A DNA stretch of 15,237 nt from Nocardioidaceae bacterium (GCA_020438665.1 JAGQUE010000352.1:1-15237); one strand, 5' to 3'. Counted from the first letter of the stretch, positions 1 through 6,151 are shown. The notes: generated by a model not told the origin, from the letters alone. Made by a program: numbers and translations.

Positions 1-486
1 CAGCTGTCCGGTCTTGATCTGCTTGGTGGCGAAGGCGGTGCCCGTCACCGCGGGGAGGCCGTACTCGCGACACACGATCGCGGCGTGGCTCATCATGCCG
101 CCGACGTCGGTGACCGTCGCCTTGATCTTGCCGAACACCGGCGCCCAGGACGGCGCGGTGAGCGGGGCGATCAGGATCTCGCCGTCCTCGATCTCGTTGA
201 TCTGGTCGGCGCCGAAGATCACCCGGGCGGGACCCTCCACCAGACCCGGTGACGCGGCGAACCCCTTGAGGGTGCCGTCGCCCTCGCCGTCGCCGCCGGC
301 CCGGAGCCACGACGACACCGAGTCGGAGGTGATGCCCCACAACATGACGGTGAAGGGCTCGGTGACGACCTCCGGCGGGATGCCGAGAGCGGGCGGGGCG
401 CTCCACTGGCGCAGCGCCGTGAGGGTGGCCTTGCGGTCGTCGATCTCCTGGCCCCAGAAGCCGGGACCGCGCGACGGCGCCCCGAC
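1..486 (-). pseudogene. Severed C-terminal phosphohistidine domain of the PEP-utilising aryl phosphotransferase subunit (runs off window)
   Basis: Directly beyond the TAG at 489-487, the same reading frame stays open for 162 codons to the window edge and encodes a recognisable PEP-utiliser mobile (swivelling phosphohistidine) domain. The signature TDVGGMMSHAAIV, followed by CREYGLPAVTGT, places the catalytic histidine at codon 87-85. In this family that histidine takes phosphate from ATP on the partner subunit and passes it to the substrate. The stretch has no start codon for 47 codons (first ATG at 345-343), and the VGAPSRGPGFWG linker before it looks like conserved coding sequence. It is therefore the severed 3' part of the gene at 487-1770 and not an independent gene. 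With an expected 15-25 residues beyond the window, the restored protein would be about 600-615 residues, near the 70 kDa of phenylphosphate synthase subunit 1. Domain call is confident; whether it is ever translated is unknown. Confidence 0.8.
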
Positions 487-1770
487 CTACCAGGCCGAGT
501 AGTAGTCGAACAGCGCCTCGGAGACCTCATAGCGCCGCAGCAGGAAGATGTCGTCGACCTCCGCGATGAAGCCGGCGCCCTGGAGCACCTCACCGAAGGC
601 GCGCATCTTGCGCCAGATCACCGAGTGGGCCCAGTGCTCGACATAGAAGTTGTGGTTCTCCACATAGGGGAACACGGTGCGCGACAGCCCGAGCTTGGCG
701 TCGAACGCCGCGCGGTCCTCGTCGGTGGCGAGCAGGTCGCGGTACTCGGAGACGACGCGGTCGCGCTCGGCGTGCAGCGCGGCCACGGGGCGGTCGAGGT
801 CGGCGCCTGACGCGACCTTGTCGATGTAGTCGGCGATGTAGCCGAACGGCACCTCGACGTTCTGGATCCAGATCTTGTCGGAGTGATAGAAGCCCGACCC
901 GGTCGAGAAGTTGAACCAGGGCTCGCAGGCGGCGTCCCACTGGGCGATCCACGCCTGGCCGGCGTCGTCGGCCTTGAGCAGCTGGCAGGTCTGCTCGACG
1001 TCCCGAGAGGCGAACCGGTCGGCGATGCCGCTCGCGACGGCCTGGCGGGCCAGCTTCTTGAGCTCGTCGTCGGGCCGGAAGAGGTCGACGTCGACACCGG
1101 CGACCATCTTGGCGATCGCCAGGTCGGGGATGCTCGGCCAGGCGGCCTTGCAGAAGCCGAAGAAGTCGAGGTAGGCGGCATAGCCGAGGTTGAGGAACTC
1201 GAAGTGGTACTGCCACAGCGTCATCGCCCGGTCGAGCAGAGCGTGGTAGGTGCGCATCAGGTGGTCGCCCGAGCCACGGCCGGCGCCGGAGGTGATGACC
1301 TCCATGTCCTCCATCTCGGGGAGGGGGGCGATCTCGAGATCGGTCATCTCCTGGACCAGGGCCCGCACCTTGACCAGCCAGTCGTCATAGAGCCGGTTCC
1401 AGTTGCCGAAGTAGAAGCCGGCCCGCTCCATGAACTGCGGGACGCGACCCTCGATGTCCTCGACCGGCGCGGGCACCGGGGAGAGGTAGACATAGCCGTT
1501 GAGGATGCGGTAGTCCACGCCGTACGCCGGCGGCACGAGGTAGTGACGGGTGTTGTACTGGCCCAGCGCCGAGATGGCCATCTCGAACAGCGCCGCGTCC
1601 CAGGGCGACAGCGCCTCGGGCCAGTGCACCCCGTCCTGGAACCAGAAGCCGCCCTCCTCATAGTCGCGGCGCTCCTCGCTGAACAGGGAGGAGTAGGCAT
1701 AGAGCCGCTCCCATCCCTCCGCGCCCGGAGGCGTCTCGATGTCGAACGGGCTCGGGAAACGATCGGCCAT
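487..1770 (-). CDS. Phenylphosphate-synthase-like (PEP-utilising) phosphotransferase, substrate-binding part, ended by an in-frame TAG
   Basis: 427 residues. The N-terminal 420 or so (GWERLYAYSSLFSEERRDYE, SQYNTRH-like GQYNTRHYLVPPAYGVDYR, LNGYVYLSP) match the non-ATP, substrate-binding region of PEP-utilising phosphotransferases such as phenylphosphate synthase subunit 1 and, in architecture, rifampicin phosphotransferase. The expected role is to bind a phenolic acceptor while the C-terminal histidine domain delivers phosphate. ATG at 1770 is chosen because GGAGG lies 6 nt upstream (GGAGGAA at 1781-1775); the upstream in-frame ATG at 1800 lacks such a site. The gene is the last seen of the minus-strand operon and follows the ATP-grasp subunit after a 104-nt gap. 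The reading frame stops at TAG (489-487) right after DYYSAW, and the rest of the protein continues in frame. As written the product lacks the catalytic histidine and should be inactive. No other gene in the window ends in TAG. Confidence 0.85.
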   Translation of the reverse strand: MADRFPSPFDIETPPGAEGWERLYAYSSLFSEERRDYEEGGFWFQDGVHWPEALSPWDAALFEMAISALGQYNTRHYLVPPAYGVDYRILNGYVYLSPVPAPVEDIEGRVPQFMERAGFYFGNWNRLYDDWLVKVRALVQEMTDLEIAPLPEMEDMEVITSGAGRGSGDHLMRTYHALLDRAMTLWQYHFEFLNLGYAAYLDFFGFCKAAWPSIPDLAIAKMVAGVDVDLFRPDDELKKLARQAVASGIADRFASRDVEQTCQLLKADDAGQAWIAQWDAACEPWFNFSTGSGFYHSDKIWIQNVEVPFGYIADYIDKVASGADLDRPVAALHAERDRVVSEYRDLLATDEDRAAFDAKLGLSRTVFPYVENHNFYVEHWAHSVIWRKMRAFGEVLQGAGFIAEVDDIFLLRRYEVSEALFDYYSAW

Positions 1771-1774
1771 GGAG

Positions 1775-1781
1775 TTCCTCC
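1775..1781 (-). promoter_or_regulatory. Shine-Dalgarno site deciding the start at 1770
   Basis: On the minus strand GGAGGAA is followed by CTCC and ATG, so GGAGG sits 6 nt from the start codon. The alternative ATG at 1800 has no purine-rich site, so the shorter protein is preferred. Confidence 0.75.
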
Positions 1782-1822
1782 GGTGGAGCGGCCCGGTCAA
1801 GCCGGGGAGGGGTGTTGGGTTC

Positions 1823-1844
1823 GGTGCTGGTGGTGCTGGTGCTG
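1823..1844. repeat. Short GGTGCT-type low-complexity run between the two phosphotransferase genes
   Basis: The plus strand reads as imperfect GGTGCT / GGT units (CAGCAC / CACCAG on the mRNA strand) inside the 104-nt gap between the ATP-grasp and substrate subunit genes. It probably gives an unstructured leader before the next Shine-Dalgarno site. No gene or promoter is recognised in it. Confidence 0.5.
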
Positions 1845-1851
1845 CCGGGCT

Positions 1852-1885
1852 CCCGAGTCACGAAGCCGCCCGAGTCACGAAGCCG
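1852..1885. repeat. Perfect 17-bp tandem duplication over a stop codon
   Basis: CCCGAGTCACGAAGCCG occurs twice head-to-tail (1852-1868 and 1869-1885). The second copy contains the TGA stop (1877-1875) of the minus-strand ATP-grasp gene, so the duplication lies at the junction of its last codons and the gap. It has the same period as the larger array over the TetR stop at 8642-8757. Confidence 0.9.
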
Positions 1886-2963
1886 GCGATCCTCCACTGC
1901 GGGAGTAGAGAGGGTTGACGAGCGTCGACACGATGCTGCTCATGAGGTCCTGGGTGGCGTTGACGGCCGTGGACTTCTTGCTCCAGACGGTCTCGGGACG
2001 CGCCTGGAGGAGGACGACGTCCTCGCCGGCCGGCAGGTCGTCATCGACGGCCCACTCGATGTCCTGGGGGCAGCCGTAGTGCTTCTCGGCGGAGCGTGCG
2101 AGCCGGGCGATGGCGACGATCTCGTCGTCGGTCAGCGACGGCGTCTCCGCCAGCCCGGCGTCGAGCTCGAGCTTGACGACCCGGTCGCCCTGGAGCTGGT
2201 AGGCGTGGGTCTTGGGCGAGATGACGCGGCGCCCGATCTGGTACATCACCTTGTCGACCAGGAAGTTGTCGGGGGTGACCTCGCCGGAGACGACGCCTTC
2301 GCCGAAGCCCCAGGCGGAGTCGATGCAGATGCCGGACCGGTCGCCGTTGGTCGGGTCGAGGGTGAAGGCGACGCCGGCCGAGCGGGGCCGCACCATCTTC
2401 TGCACCGCGACCGCCATGTCGACGTCGGTGTGGTCATAGCCGAACTCCGTGCGATAGGCGATCGCGCGGTCGGTGAACAGGCTGGCCCAGCAGGCCTTGA
2501 CGTGCTCGAGGACGCTGTCGGCACCGCGCACCCACAGATAGGTGTCGTGCTCGCCGGCGAAGGAGGCGTCCGGGGTGTCCTCGGCCGTCGCCGAGGAGCG
2601 TACGGCGACCGGCAGGTCGGGCACGCCGCAGTAGTCGCACAGTGCCTGGTAGGTGGCGCGGATCTCGTCCTCGATCTCGGCGGGGATCTCCCACGCCTTG
2701 ACCATCTCGCGGGCCCGGGCGGCCGCCACCGTCAGCCCGTCGGTGTCGCCGACGGTCACGGCACGCAGCTGCTCGGTGAGCTCCTGGTAGGTGCCGGAGT
2801 GCTTGCGGGCGTCGGCATAGACCCGGGTGGTCACGGCGAAGCCGGGCGGCACGGGCAGCCCGACCTGGCTCATCGTCCCGAGGGAGCCGCACTTGCCGCC
2901 CACCAGCGGCTTGAACTCCTCGGTCAGGGTGTCGAACGTGATGACATGCGGCTGGTCACACAT
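1875..2963 (-). CDS. ATP-grasp (PPDK N-terminal type) subunit of a phenylphosphate-synthase-like phosphotransferase
   Basis: 362 residues, about 40 kDa, the size of the smaller catalytic subunit of phenylphosphate synthase. Almost the whole protein is the PPDK/PEP-synthase ATP-binding domain. It has GGKCGSLGTM and PVPPGFAVTT near the N-terminus, AVRSSATAEDTPDASFAGEH at about 120-140, GVAFTLDPTNGD, the WGFGEGVVSGEVTPDNF loop, DIEWA and VLLQARPETVW near the end. It lacks both a phosphohistidine domain and a PEP-binding barrel, so it must work with a partner. The next gene supplies the histidine domain and a substrate domain, which is the rifampicin-phosphotransferase layout split over two genes. 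Predicted reaction: ATP cleavage with phosphorylation of the partner histidine, then of a phenol. The start has a strong GGGGGAGG 6 nt upstream, and the gene begins 8 nt inside the end of the phosphatase gene. Family is certain, the substrate is inferred. Confidence 0.9.
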   Translation of the reverse strand: MCDQPHVITFDTLTEEFKPLVGGKCGSLGTMSQVGLPVPPGFAVTTRVYADARKHSGTYQELTEQLRAVTVGDTDGLTVAAARAREMVKAWEIPAEIEDEIRATYQALCDYCGVPDLPVAVRSSATAEDTPDASFAGEHDTYLWVRGADSVLEHVKACWASLFTDRAIAYRTEFGYDHTDVDMAVAVQKMVRPRSAGVAFTLDPTNGDRSGICIDSAWGFGEGVVSGEVTPDNFLVDKVMYQIGRRVISPKTHAYQLQGDRVVKLELDAGLAETPSLTDDEIVAIARLARSAEKHYGCPQDIEWAVDDDLPAGEDVVLLQARPETVWSKKSTAVNATQDLMSSIVSTLVNPLYSRSGGSPAS

Positions 2964-4092
2964 CGGCTGCCTCCCCCAGGTCGAAACGCGGGTCGGTGTT
3001 GGGGGGCAGGGCCGCGAGGTCGGGGACGGCGATCTCCTGCGCCCGGTTGCGATAGAGCACGAGCGCCGTCACACCGCCGTCGATGAGGCGGATCCGCACG
3101 AACTCGGTGTTGAACGGCTCACCCGGGTCATAGCCCATGACCGAGGTGGCGAACGCCCGGATCGGCCCCGAGTGGGTCGCCACGACGATCTGCTTGGCCG
3201 TCGTGGCCTGCTGGAGCGTCAGGATGCCGCGCCAGAAGCGGCGTACGGCGGAGACCGGCGGCTCGAAGTAGAGCATCGGCATCGTCAGCCAGTGGGTGAT
3301 GGGGTCGCCGCCGCCCTGCTGGATGCCCCAGAACCGGTCCATCTCGACCAGCCAGCCCGGCCGCTCGCCGAGGCCGATCCGCTCGAACTTCTCCATCTCG
3401 CGGTGATAGATCCGGAACGCCGACGTGACGTCGCGTGGCCCCTCGGGCGTAGCCACCTCGAAGTTGCGGAAGTTGTGGTCGTCGTGGACGCCGGAGACGA
3501 CGGCGCCCTCGCGGTCGAAGAGCCGGATGTTGTCGAGCAGCCCACGCCGCAGGTGCTCGGCGGTCTGCCGGGCGCGGTTGGTCGGGGCGCTGACGATCTC
3601 GACGGTGGTGTCGGACTGGACGCGCCGGGCCAGCTCCTGGCCGCGGCGATGGGCCTGCCAGCTGCCGAGCGGGGTCAGGCCGGACTCCGAGGAGTAGCCC
3701 TGGGTCTCGCCGTGTCGGACGAGGTAGATGTCGGTGGCGACGGTCGCGAGCTGGTCGCGGCGCTCCGGGACGATCTCCTTGGTGCGGGTCACCTCGGCCC
3801 AGGCACGGCTGGTGCCGAGACTCTCGCCGTCGAAGGCCACGGTCTCGCCCAGGGCGCCCCCGTCGGCGACCCGGTCGCGGAAGCGGCGCAGATAGAGCGG
3901 GACGTCGGCGCCCTCGTCACCGTCGCCGTCGCGGTCGCGCGCCTCGGCGGCGCGGGCGGCCCGGCGCTGCTTGTGGCGCTGGAGGTAGGCCGGCGGGTCC
4001 ACCCGCTCGGTGCGGGGGATCACCGGGCTGCCCGGCTCCTGGGGAGAGGCGCCCTCGGCGTCCTCGGTCGGGTCCATGACGTCGCTGCTCAT
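2956..4092 (-). CDS. Histidine phosphatase (phosphoglycerate-mutase-like) with a long charged N-terminal extension
   Basis: 378 residues. The C-terminal two thirds is a histidine phosphatase domain: YLVRHGETQGY with nucleophile His127 in the RHG motif, SAPTNRARQTAEH with the phosphate-binding arginine, and ATHSGPIRAF with the second catalytic His307. The first 120 or so residues are unusual. They are proline- and acid-rich, then a basic segment (YLQRHKQRRAARAAEARD), then PLYLRRFRDRV. No signal peptide or membrane segment is seen, so the protein is cytoplasmic. Start ATG at 4092 overlaps the TGA of the upstream dioxygenase (ATGA). Its own stop overlaps the start of the ATP-grasp subunit by 8 nt. 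Being translationally sandwiched between ring-cleavage enzymes and an aryl kinase suggests that it removes phosphate from an aryl phosphate made by the pathway, as CreD is thought to do in the 4-cresol route. That role is inference. Confidence 0.87.
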   Translation of the reverse strand: MSSDVMDPTEDAEGASPQEPGSPVIPRTERVDPPAYLQRHKQRRAARAAEARDRDGDGDEGADVPLYLRRFRDRVADGGALGETVAFDGESLGTSRAWAEVTRTKEIVPERRDQLATVATDIYLVRHGETQGYSSESGLTPLGSWQAHRRGQELARRVQSDTTVEIVSAPTNRARQTAEHLRRGLLDNIRLFDREGAVVSGVHDDHNFRNFEVATPEGPRDVTSAFRIYHREMEKFERIGLGERPGWLVEMDRFWGIQQGGGDPITHWLTMPMLYFEPPVSAVRRFWRGILTLQQATTAKQIVVATHSGPIRAFATSVMGYDPGEPFNTEFVRIRLIDGGVTALVLYRNRAQEIAVPDLAALPPNTDPRFDLGEAADV

Positions 4093-4097
4093 GTGTG
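4086..4097. repeat. Copy 1 of a duplicated gene-overlap junction
   Basis: TGCTCATGTGTG (minus strand CACACATGAGCA) contains the last codons and TGA of one dioxygenase gene and the ATG of the next gene. The identical 12-mer recurs at 4994-5005 at the end of the other dioxygenase gene. Confidence 0.85.
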
Positions 4098-5000
4098 GAC
4101 CGTCAGGAACTTCTGGTTGACCACGCCGTCGTAGTAGAACAGCGCGCGGCCCATCTCGGCCTCGGTCCAGGTGATCGGCTCGCTGTCGGGGTCCACCCAA
4201 TAGCCGCCGGTGAACATCTCGTTGCGGTTGCCCACCGGGTCGAAGAAGTAGAGACACTGGCCCCGGGTGGCACCGTGCCGCGTCGGGTTGGTCTCGATGT
4301 TGACCCCGTGGTAGGCGCACACGTCGGCGGCCGTCCGCAGGTCGTTCCAGCCGTCCACCCAGAAGGCGAAGTGGTGGAGCCCACCGTTGGGACCGGTGAT
4401 CAGCGCGATGTCGTGGGAGCTGTGAGACACCTCGAGCCACGTCGCGATCTGGAACCCGTCGTCGCCGACCACCTGCTCGGTGAGTCGGAAGTCGAGGTGC
4501 TCGCTGAGGAACCCGGTGACGGTGTCGACCTCTTCCGCGGTCAAGAAGATGTGGTCGATACGCGGCGGGGCCATGCCGACCAGGCCCATCGGGCGCGGCG
4601 GCGGGTTGGTCTGGGGAAGCAGGTTGCCTACCTGCTGCATGCCGTGGACCAGCTCCATCTGTTGGCCGCTGGGAAGCTCGAAGCGGATCGACTCGCCGTG
4701 ACCCTCGGCCCATTCGCCGGCGGCGAAGCGCTTGACGGCGACGCCCGCGGCCTCGAGCCTGCCCTGGTAATGGTCCAGGTCCTCCCGATGGGTGACCTTG
4801 AAGCCCAGGTGGTTGAGCCCGTGGGTCGGCTCGAGGGTGAGGACGAGCGAGTGGTGCTGGTGCTCGTCCCAGCACTTCAAGAAGACGCGGTTGTTCTCAC
4901 GACCGGTCTCGATGAGGCCGACGACCTCGGAGTAGTAGGCGGTGGCCAGCTCGAGATCCGGGACGCGGAGCTCGACGTGGGAAAGGCGCAGGATGCTCAT
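4089..5000 (-). CDS. Catechol 2,3-dioxygenase-type extradiol dioxygenase (second paralogue)
   Basis: 303 residues, the normal length for two-domain type I extradiol enzymes such as XylE (307). The N-terminal vicinal-oxygen-chelate domain starts with LRLSHVELRVPDLELATAYY. The C-terminal domain carries the Fe(II) ligands His150 (RIDH), His210 (second His of LHHFAFW) and Glu261 (NRNEMFTGGY). Their spacing of 60 and 51 is almost that of XylE 153/214/265. Second-shell residues are also kept: His196, His242 (TRHG) and Tyr251 (LYFFDP). It should cleave a catechol ring next to the diol with O2 to a yellow 2-hydroxymuconic semialdehyde. Its ATG overlaps the stop of the first dioxygenase (ATGA), with a weak GAGGG upstream, and it ends in an ATGA overlap with the phosphatase. 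Family very sure; whether the substrate is a catechol, alkylcatechol or bicyclic diol cannot be told. Confidence 0.93.
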   Translation of the reverse strand: MSILRLSHVELRVPDLELATAYYSEVVGLIETGRENNRVFLKCWDEHQHHSLVLTLEPTHGLNHLGFKVTHREDLDHYQGRLEAAGVAVKRFAAGEWAEGHGESIRFELPSGQQMELVHGMQQVGNLLPQTNPPPRPMGLVGMAPPRIDHIFLTAEEVDTVTGFLSEHLDFRLTEQVVGDDGFQIATWLEVSHSSHDIALITGPNGGLHHFAFWVDGWNDLRTAADVCAYHGVNIETNPTRHGATRGQCLYFFDPVGNRNEMFTGGYWVDPDSEPITWTEAEMGRALFYYDGVVNQKFLTVHT

Positions 5001-5005
5001 GTGTG
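4994..5005. repeat. Copy 2 of a duplicated gene-overlap junction
   Basis: Same 12-mer as at 4086-4097, again joining the conserved C-terminal VHT and stop of a dioxygenase to the ATG-AGC of the next gene. Confidence 0.85.
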
Positions 5006-6070
5006 AACCCTCATGAAGCGGTCGTTGAGCTCGCCCTCGTAATAGAAGACGGCTCGGCCGATGTTGTCCTCGGTCCAGGTGATGGTCGGGAAGTCGGGGT
5101 CGGGCCGGTAGCCACCGGTGAAGACCTCGTTGCGGGTGCCGAGCGGGTCGAAGAAATAGATCGTCGAGCCGCGGGTGACACCGTGGCGGGTGGGGCCCAC
5201 GTCGAGCTGGATGCCGTTGTAGGCGAGGATGTCGGCCGCGTCGCGGACGTGGTCCCAGTCGTCGAGCCAGAAGGCGAAGTGGTGGAGCCCCCCGTTGGGG
5301 CCGTGGACCACCGCGAGGTCGTGGGGGGAGTGCGACCGCTCGAGCCAGGCGCCGAGCTGGTGGCCGTTGCCGTCCAGGAGCTGCTCGGTGATCCGGAAGC
5401 CGAGCACGTCCCGATAGAACTGCGAGGCCTCGCCCACCTCTTCGGCGGTGATCAGCAGGTGGTCCATCCGCGGCGGCAGGATCAGCGACGGCGGCCCGGG
5501 GACGCCGGCCGCTGCGAACGGGTCGGGGTTGACCCGGCCGCGAGTGGTCTCGACCTTCTCGAGGTCGTGGACCAGCTCCATGATGTGGCCACTCGGGGTG
5601 ACGAAGCGGATGCTCTCACCCTGTCCGACGGTCTCACCCTTGCTGAGGCGCTGCACCGGCAGCCCGAAGCGGGCGACCTTGTTCTCGAGGTCGTTCAGGT
5701 CGTCCTCGTGCTGCACCTTGAAGGACATCAGGTCGAAGCCGACGCGCGGCGCATAACGAAGCCGGAGCGAGTGGTGGTCCGACTCGTCCCAGCAGCGGAG
5801 ATAGACCGAGTCCTCGTCGCGGCCCGTGACGGCCATGCCGAGCACCTCGGTGTAGTAGGCCGTGGACAGGTCGAGATCGGTGACCGTGATGTCGACATGG
5901 GCCAGCCGCAGGATCCCGCCGGGCTCGCGCGCTGGTCGATCGGGACGCCGGCGCGGGTTCAGGTCGCGGATGACCTCGCGGAAGGTGCCATCGGGCGTGC
6001 CCTCCGCATAGTCGCGTTCCTCCGCGCGGTCACCCACGATCGGGCCCGAGGTCGGTGGCGGGGTGTTCAT
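4997..6070 (-). CDS. Catechol 2,3-dioxygenase-type extradiol dioxygenase (first paralogue, N-terminally extended)
   Basis: 357 residues from ATG 6070. From residue 53 (ILRLAHVDITVTDLDLSTAY) to the C-terminus it aligns along its length with the next gene and with XylE-type enzymes. Fe(II) ligands are His204 (RMDH), His264 (LHHFAFW) and Glu315 (TRNEVFTGGY), with His250, His296 and Tyr305 as expected active-site residues. The first 52 residues are an extra, acidic then arginine-rich tail (DLNPRRRPDRPAREPGG) not found in XylE. An upstream ATG at 6100 would add 10 residues, but it overlaps a palindrome. The 6070 start is favoured by a TACGTT -10 box ending 8 nt upstream, typical of leaderless mRNA. 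This is the promoter-proximal gene of the minus-strand operon. Function: meta-cleavage of a catechol. Why two paralogues are kept is unknown; different substrates is the simplest idea. Confidence 0.92.
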   Translation of the reverse strand: MNTPPPTSGPIVGDRAEERDYAEGTPDGTFREVIRDLNPRRRPDRPAREPGGILRLAHVDITVTDLDLSTAYYTEVLGMAVTGRDEDSVYLRCWDESDHHSLRLRYAPRVGFDLMSFKVQHEDDLNDLENKVARFGLPVQRLSKGETVGQGESIRFVTPSGHIMELVHDLEKVETTRGRVNPDPFAAAGVPGPPSLILPPRMDHLLITAEEVGEASQFYRDVLGFRITEQLLDGNGHQLGAWLERSHSPHDLAVVHGPNGGLHHFAFWLDDWDHVRDAADILAYNGIQLDVGPTRHGVTRGSTIYFFDPLGTRNEVFTGGYRPDPDFPTITWTEDNIGRAVFYYEGELNDRFMRVHT

Positions 6071-6077
6071 GGCGAGG

Positions 6078-6083
6078 AACGTA
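6078..6083 (-). promoter_or_regulatory. -10 box of the dioxygenase/phosphotransferase operon
   Basis: TACGTT on the minus strand fits the actinobacterial TANNNT pattern. Seven bases (CCTCGCC) separate it from ATG 6070, so transcription probably starts at the A of the start codon (leaderless). No Shine-Dalgarno sequence is present. No clear -35 is visible. Confidence 0.55.
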
Positions 6084-6094
6084 GGCCCGGCGTT

Positions 6095-6104
6095 CCGCAT
6101 GCGG
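6095..6104. promoter_or_regulatory. Candidate IclR operator, perfect palindrome
   Basis: CCGCATGCGG is a perfect 10-bp palindrome within TTCCGCATGCGGGGAA. It lies where the -35 of the minus-strand promoter should be and about 50 bp upstream of the plus-strand start. The half sequence ATGCGGG recurs at 6121, 22 bp (two helical turns) away. IclR-type operators often have GTTCC/CGC-like arms; assignment to the local IclR protein is inference. Confidence 0.45.
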
Positions 6105-6129
6105 GGAAGCGTGTACCCCTATGCGGGAC

Positions 6130-6144
6130 AGGTTTGCGTAACCT
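6130..6144. promoter_or_regulatory. Inverted repeat AGGTT-N5-AACCT over the plus-strand -10
   Basis: AGGTTTGCGTAACCT has perfect 5-bp arms. The right arm overlaps the -10 box TAACCT of the divergent operon, so a bound protein would block transcription. It also resembles the core of the DtxR/IdeR iron box (AGGTTAGSCTAACCT). Operator identity is unproven. Confidence 0.4.
6139..6144 (+). promoter_or_regulatory. -10 box of the hypothetical/IclR/Rieske operon
   Basis: TAACCT matches TANNNT and ends 8 nt before ATG 6152, with no ribosome binding site between. Leaderless initiation is likely, mirroring the divergent minus-strand promoter. Confidence 0.55.
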
Positions 6145-6151
6145 CACTCAC

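Noticed and set aside
487..489. Pyrrolysine or programmed amber recoding
   Set aside because: No supporting tRNA or pyl genes visible, and actinobacteria of this type are not known for it; point mutation or sequence error is simpler.
1812..3086. Plus-strand open frame of 424 codons over the ATP-grasp gene
   Set aside because: Antisense shadow; the opposite strand carries complete PPDK N-terminal motifs.
2827..4134. Plus-strand open frame of 435 codons over the phosphatase
   Set aside because: Shadow of the phosphatase; D/E/G/V-rich, no domain.
4095..5006. Plus-strand open frame of 303 codons exactly opposite the second dioxygenase
   Set aside because: It is an antisense shadow caused by GC-biased codons; its translation is V/E/L/D-rich with no motif, whereas the minus strand has all dioxygenase ligands.
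6071..6100. Longer first dioxygenase starting at ATG 6100
   Set aside because: That start overlaps the candidate operator and has no -10 at proper distance or Shine-Dalgarno site, whereas 6070 has a TACGTT box 8 nt away.
5003..6151. Long N-terminal extension of the unknown protein upstream of 6152
   Set aside because: It would run antisense through the whole first dioxygenase; the promoter sits directly before 6152.
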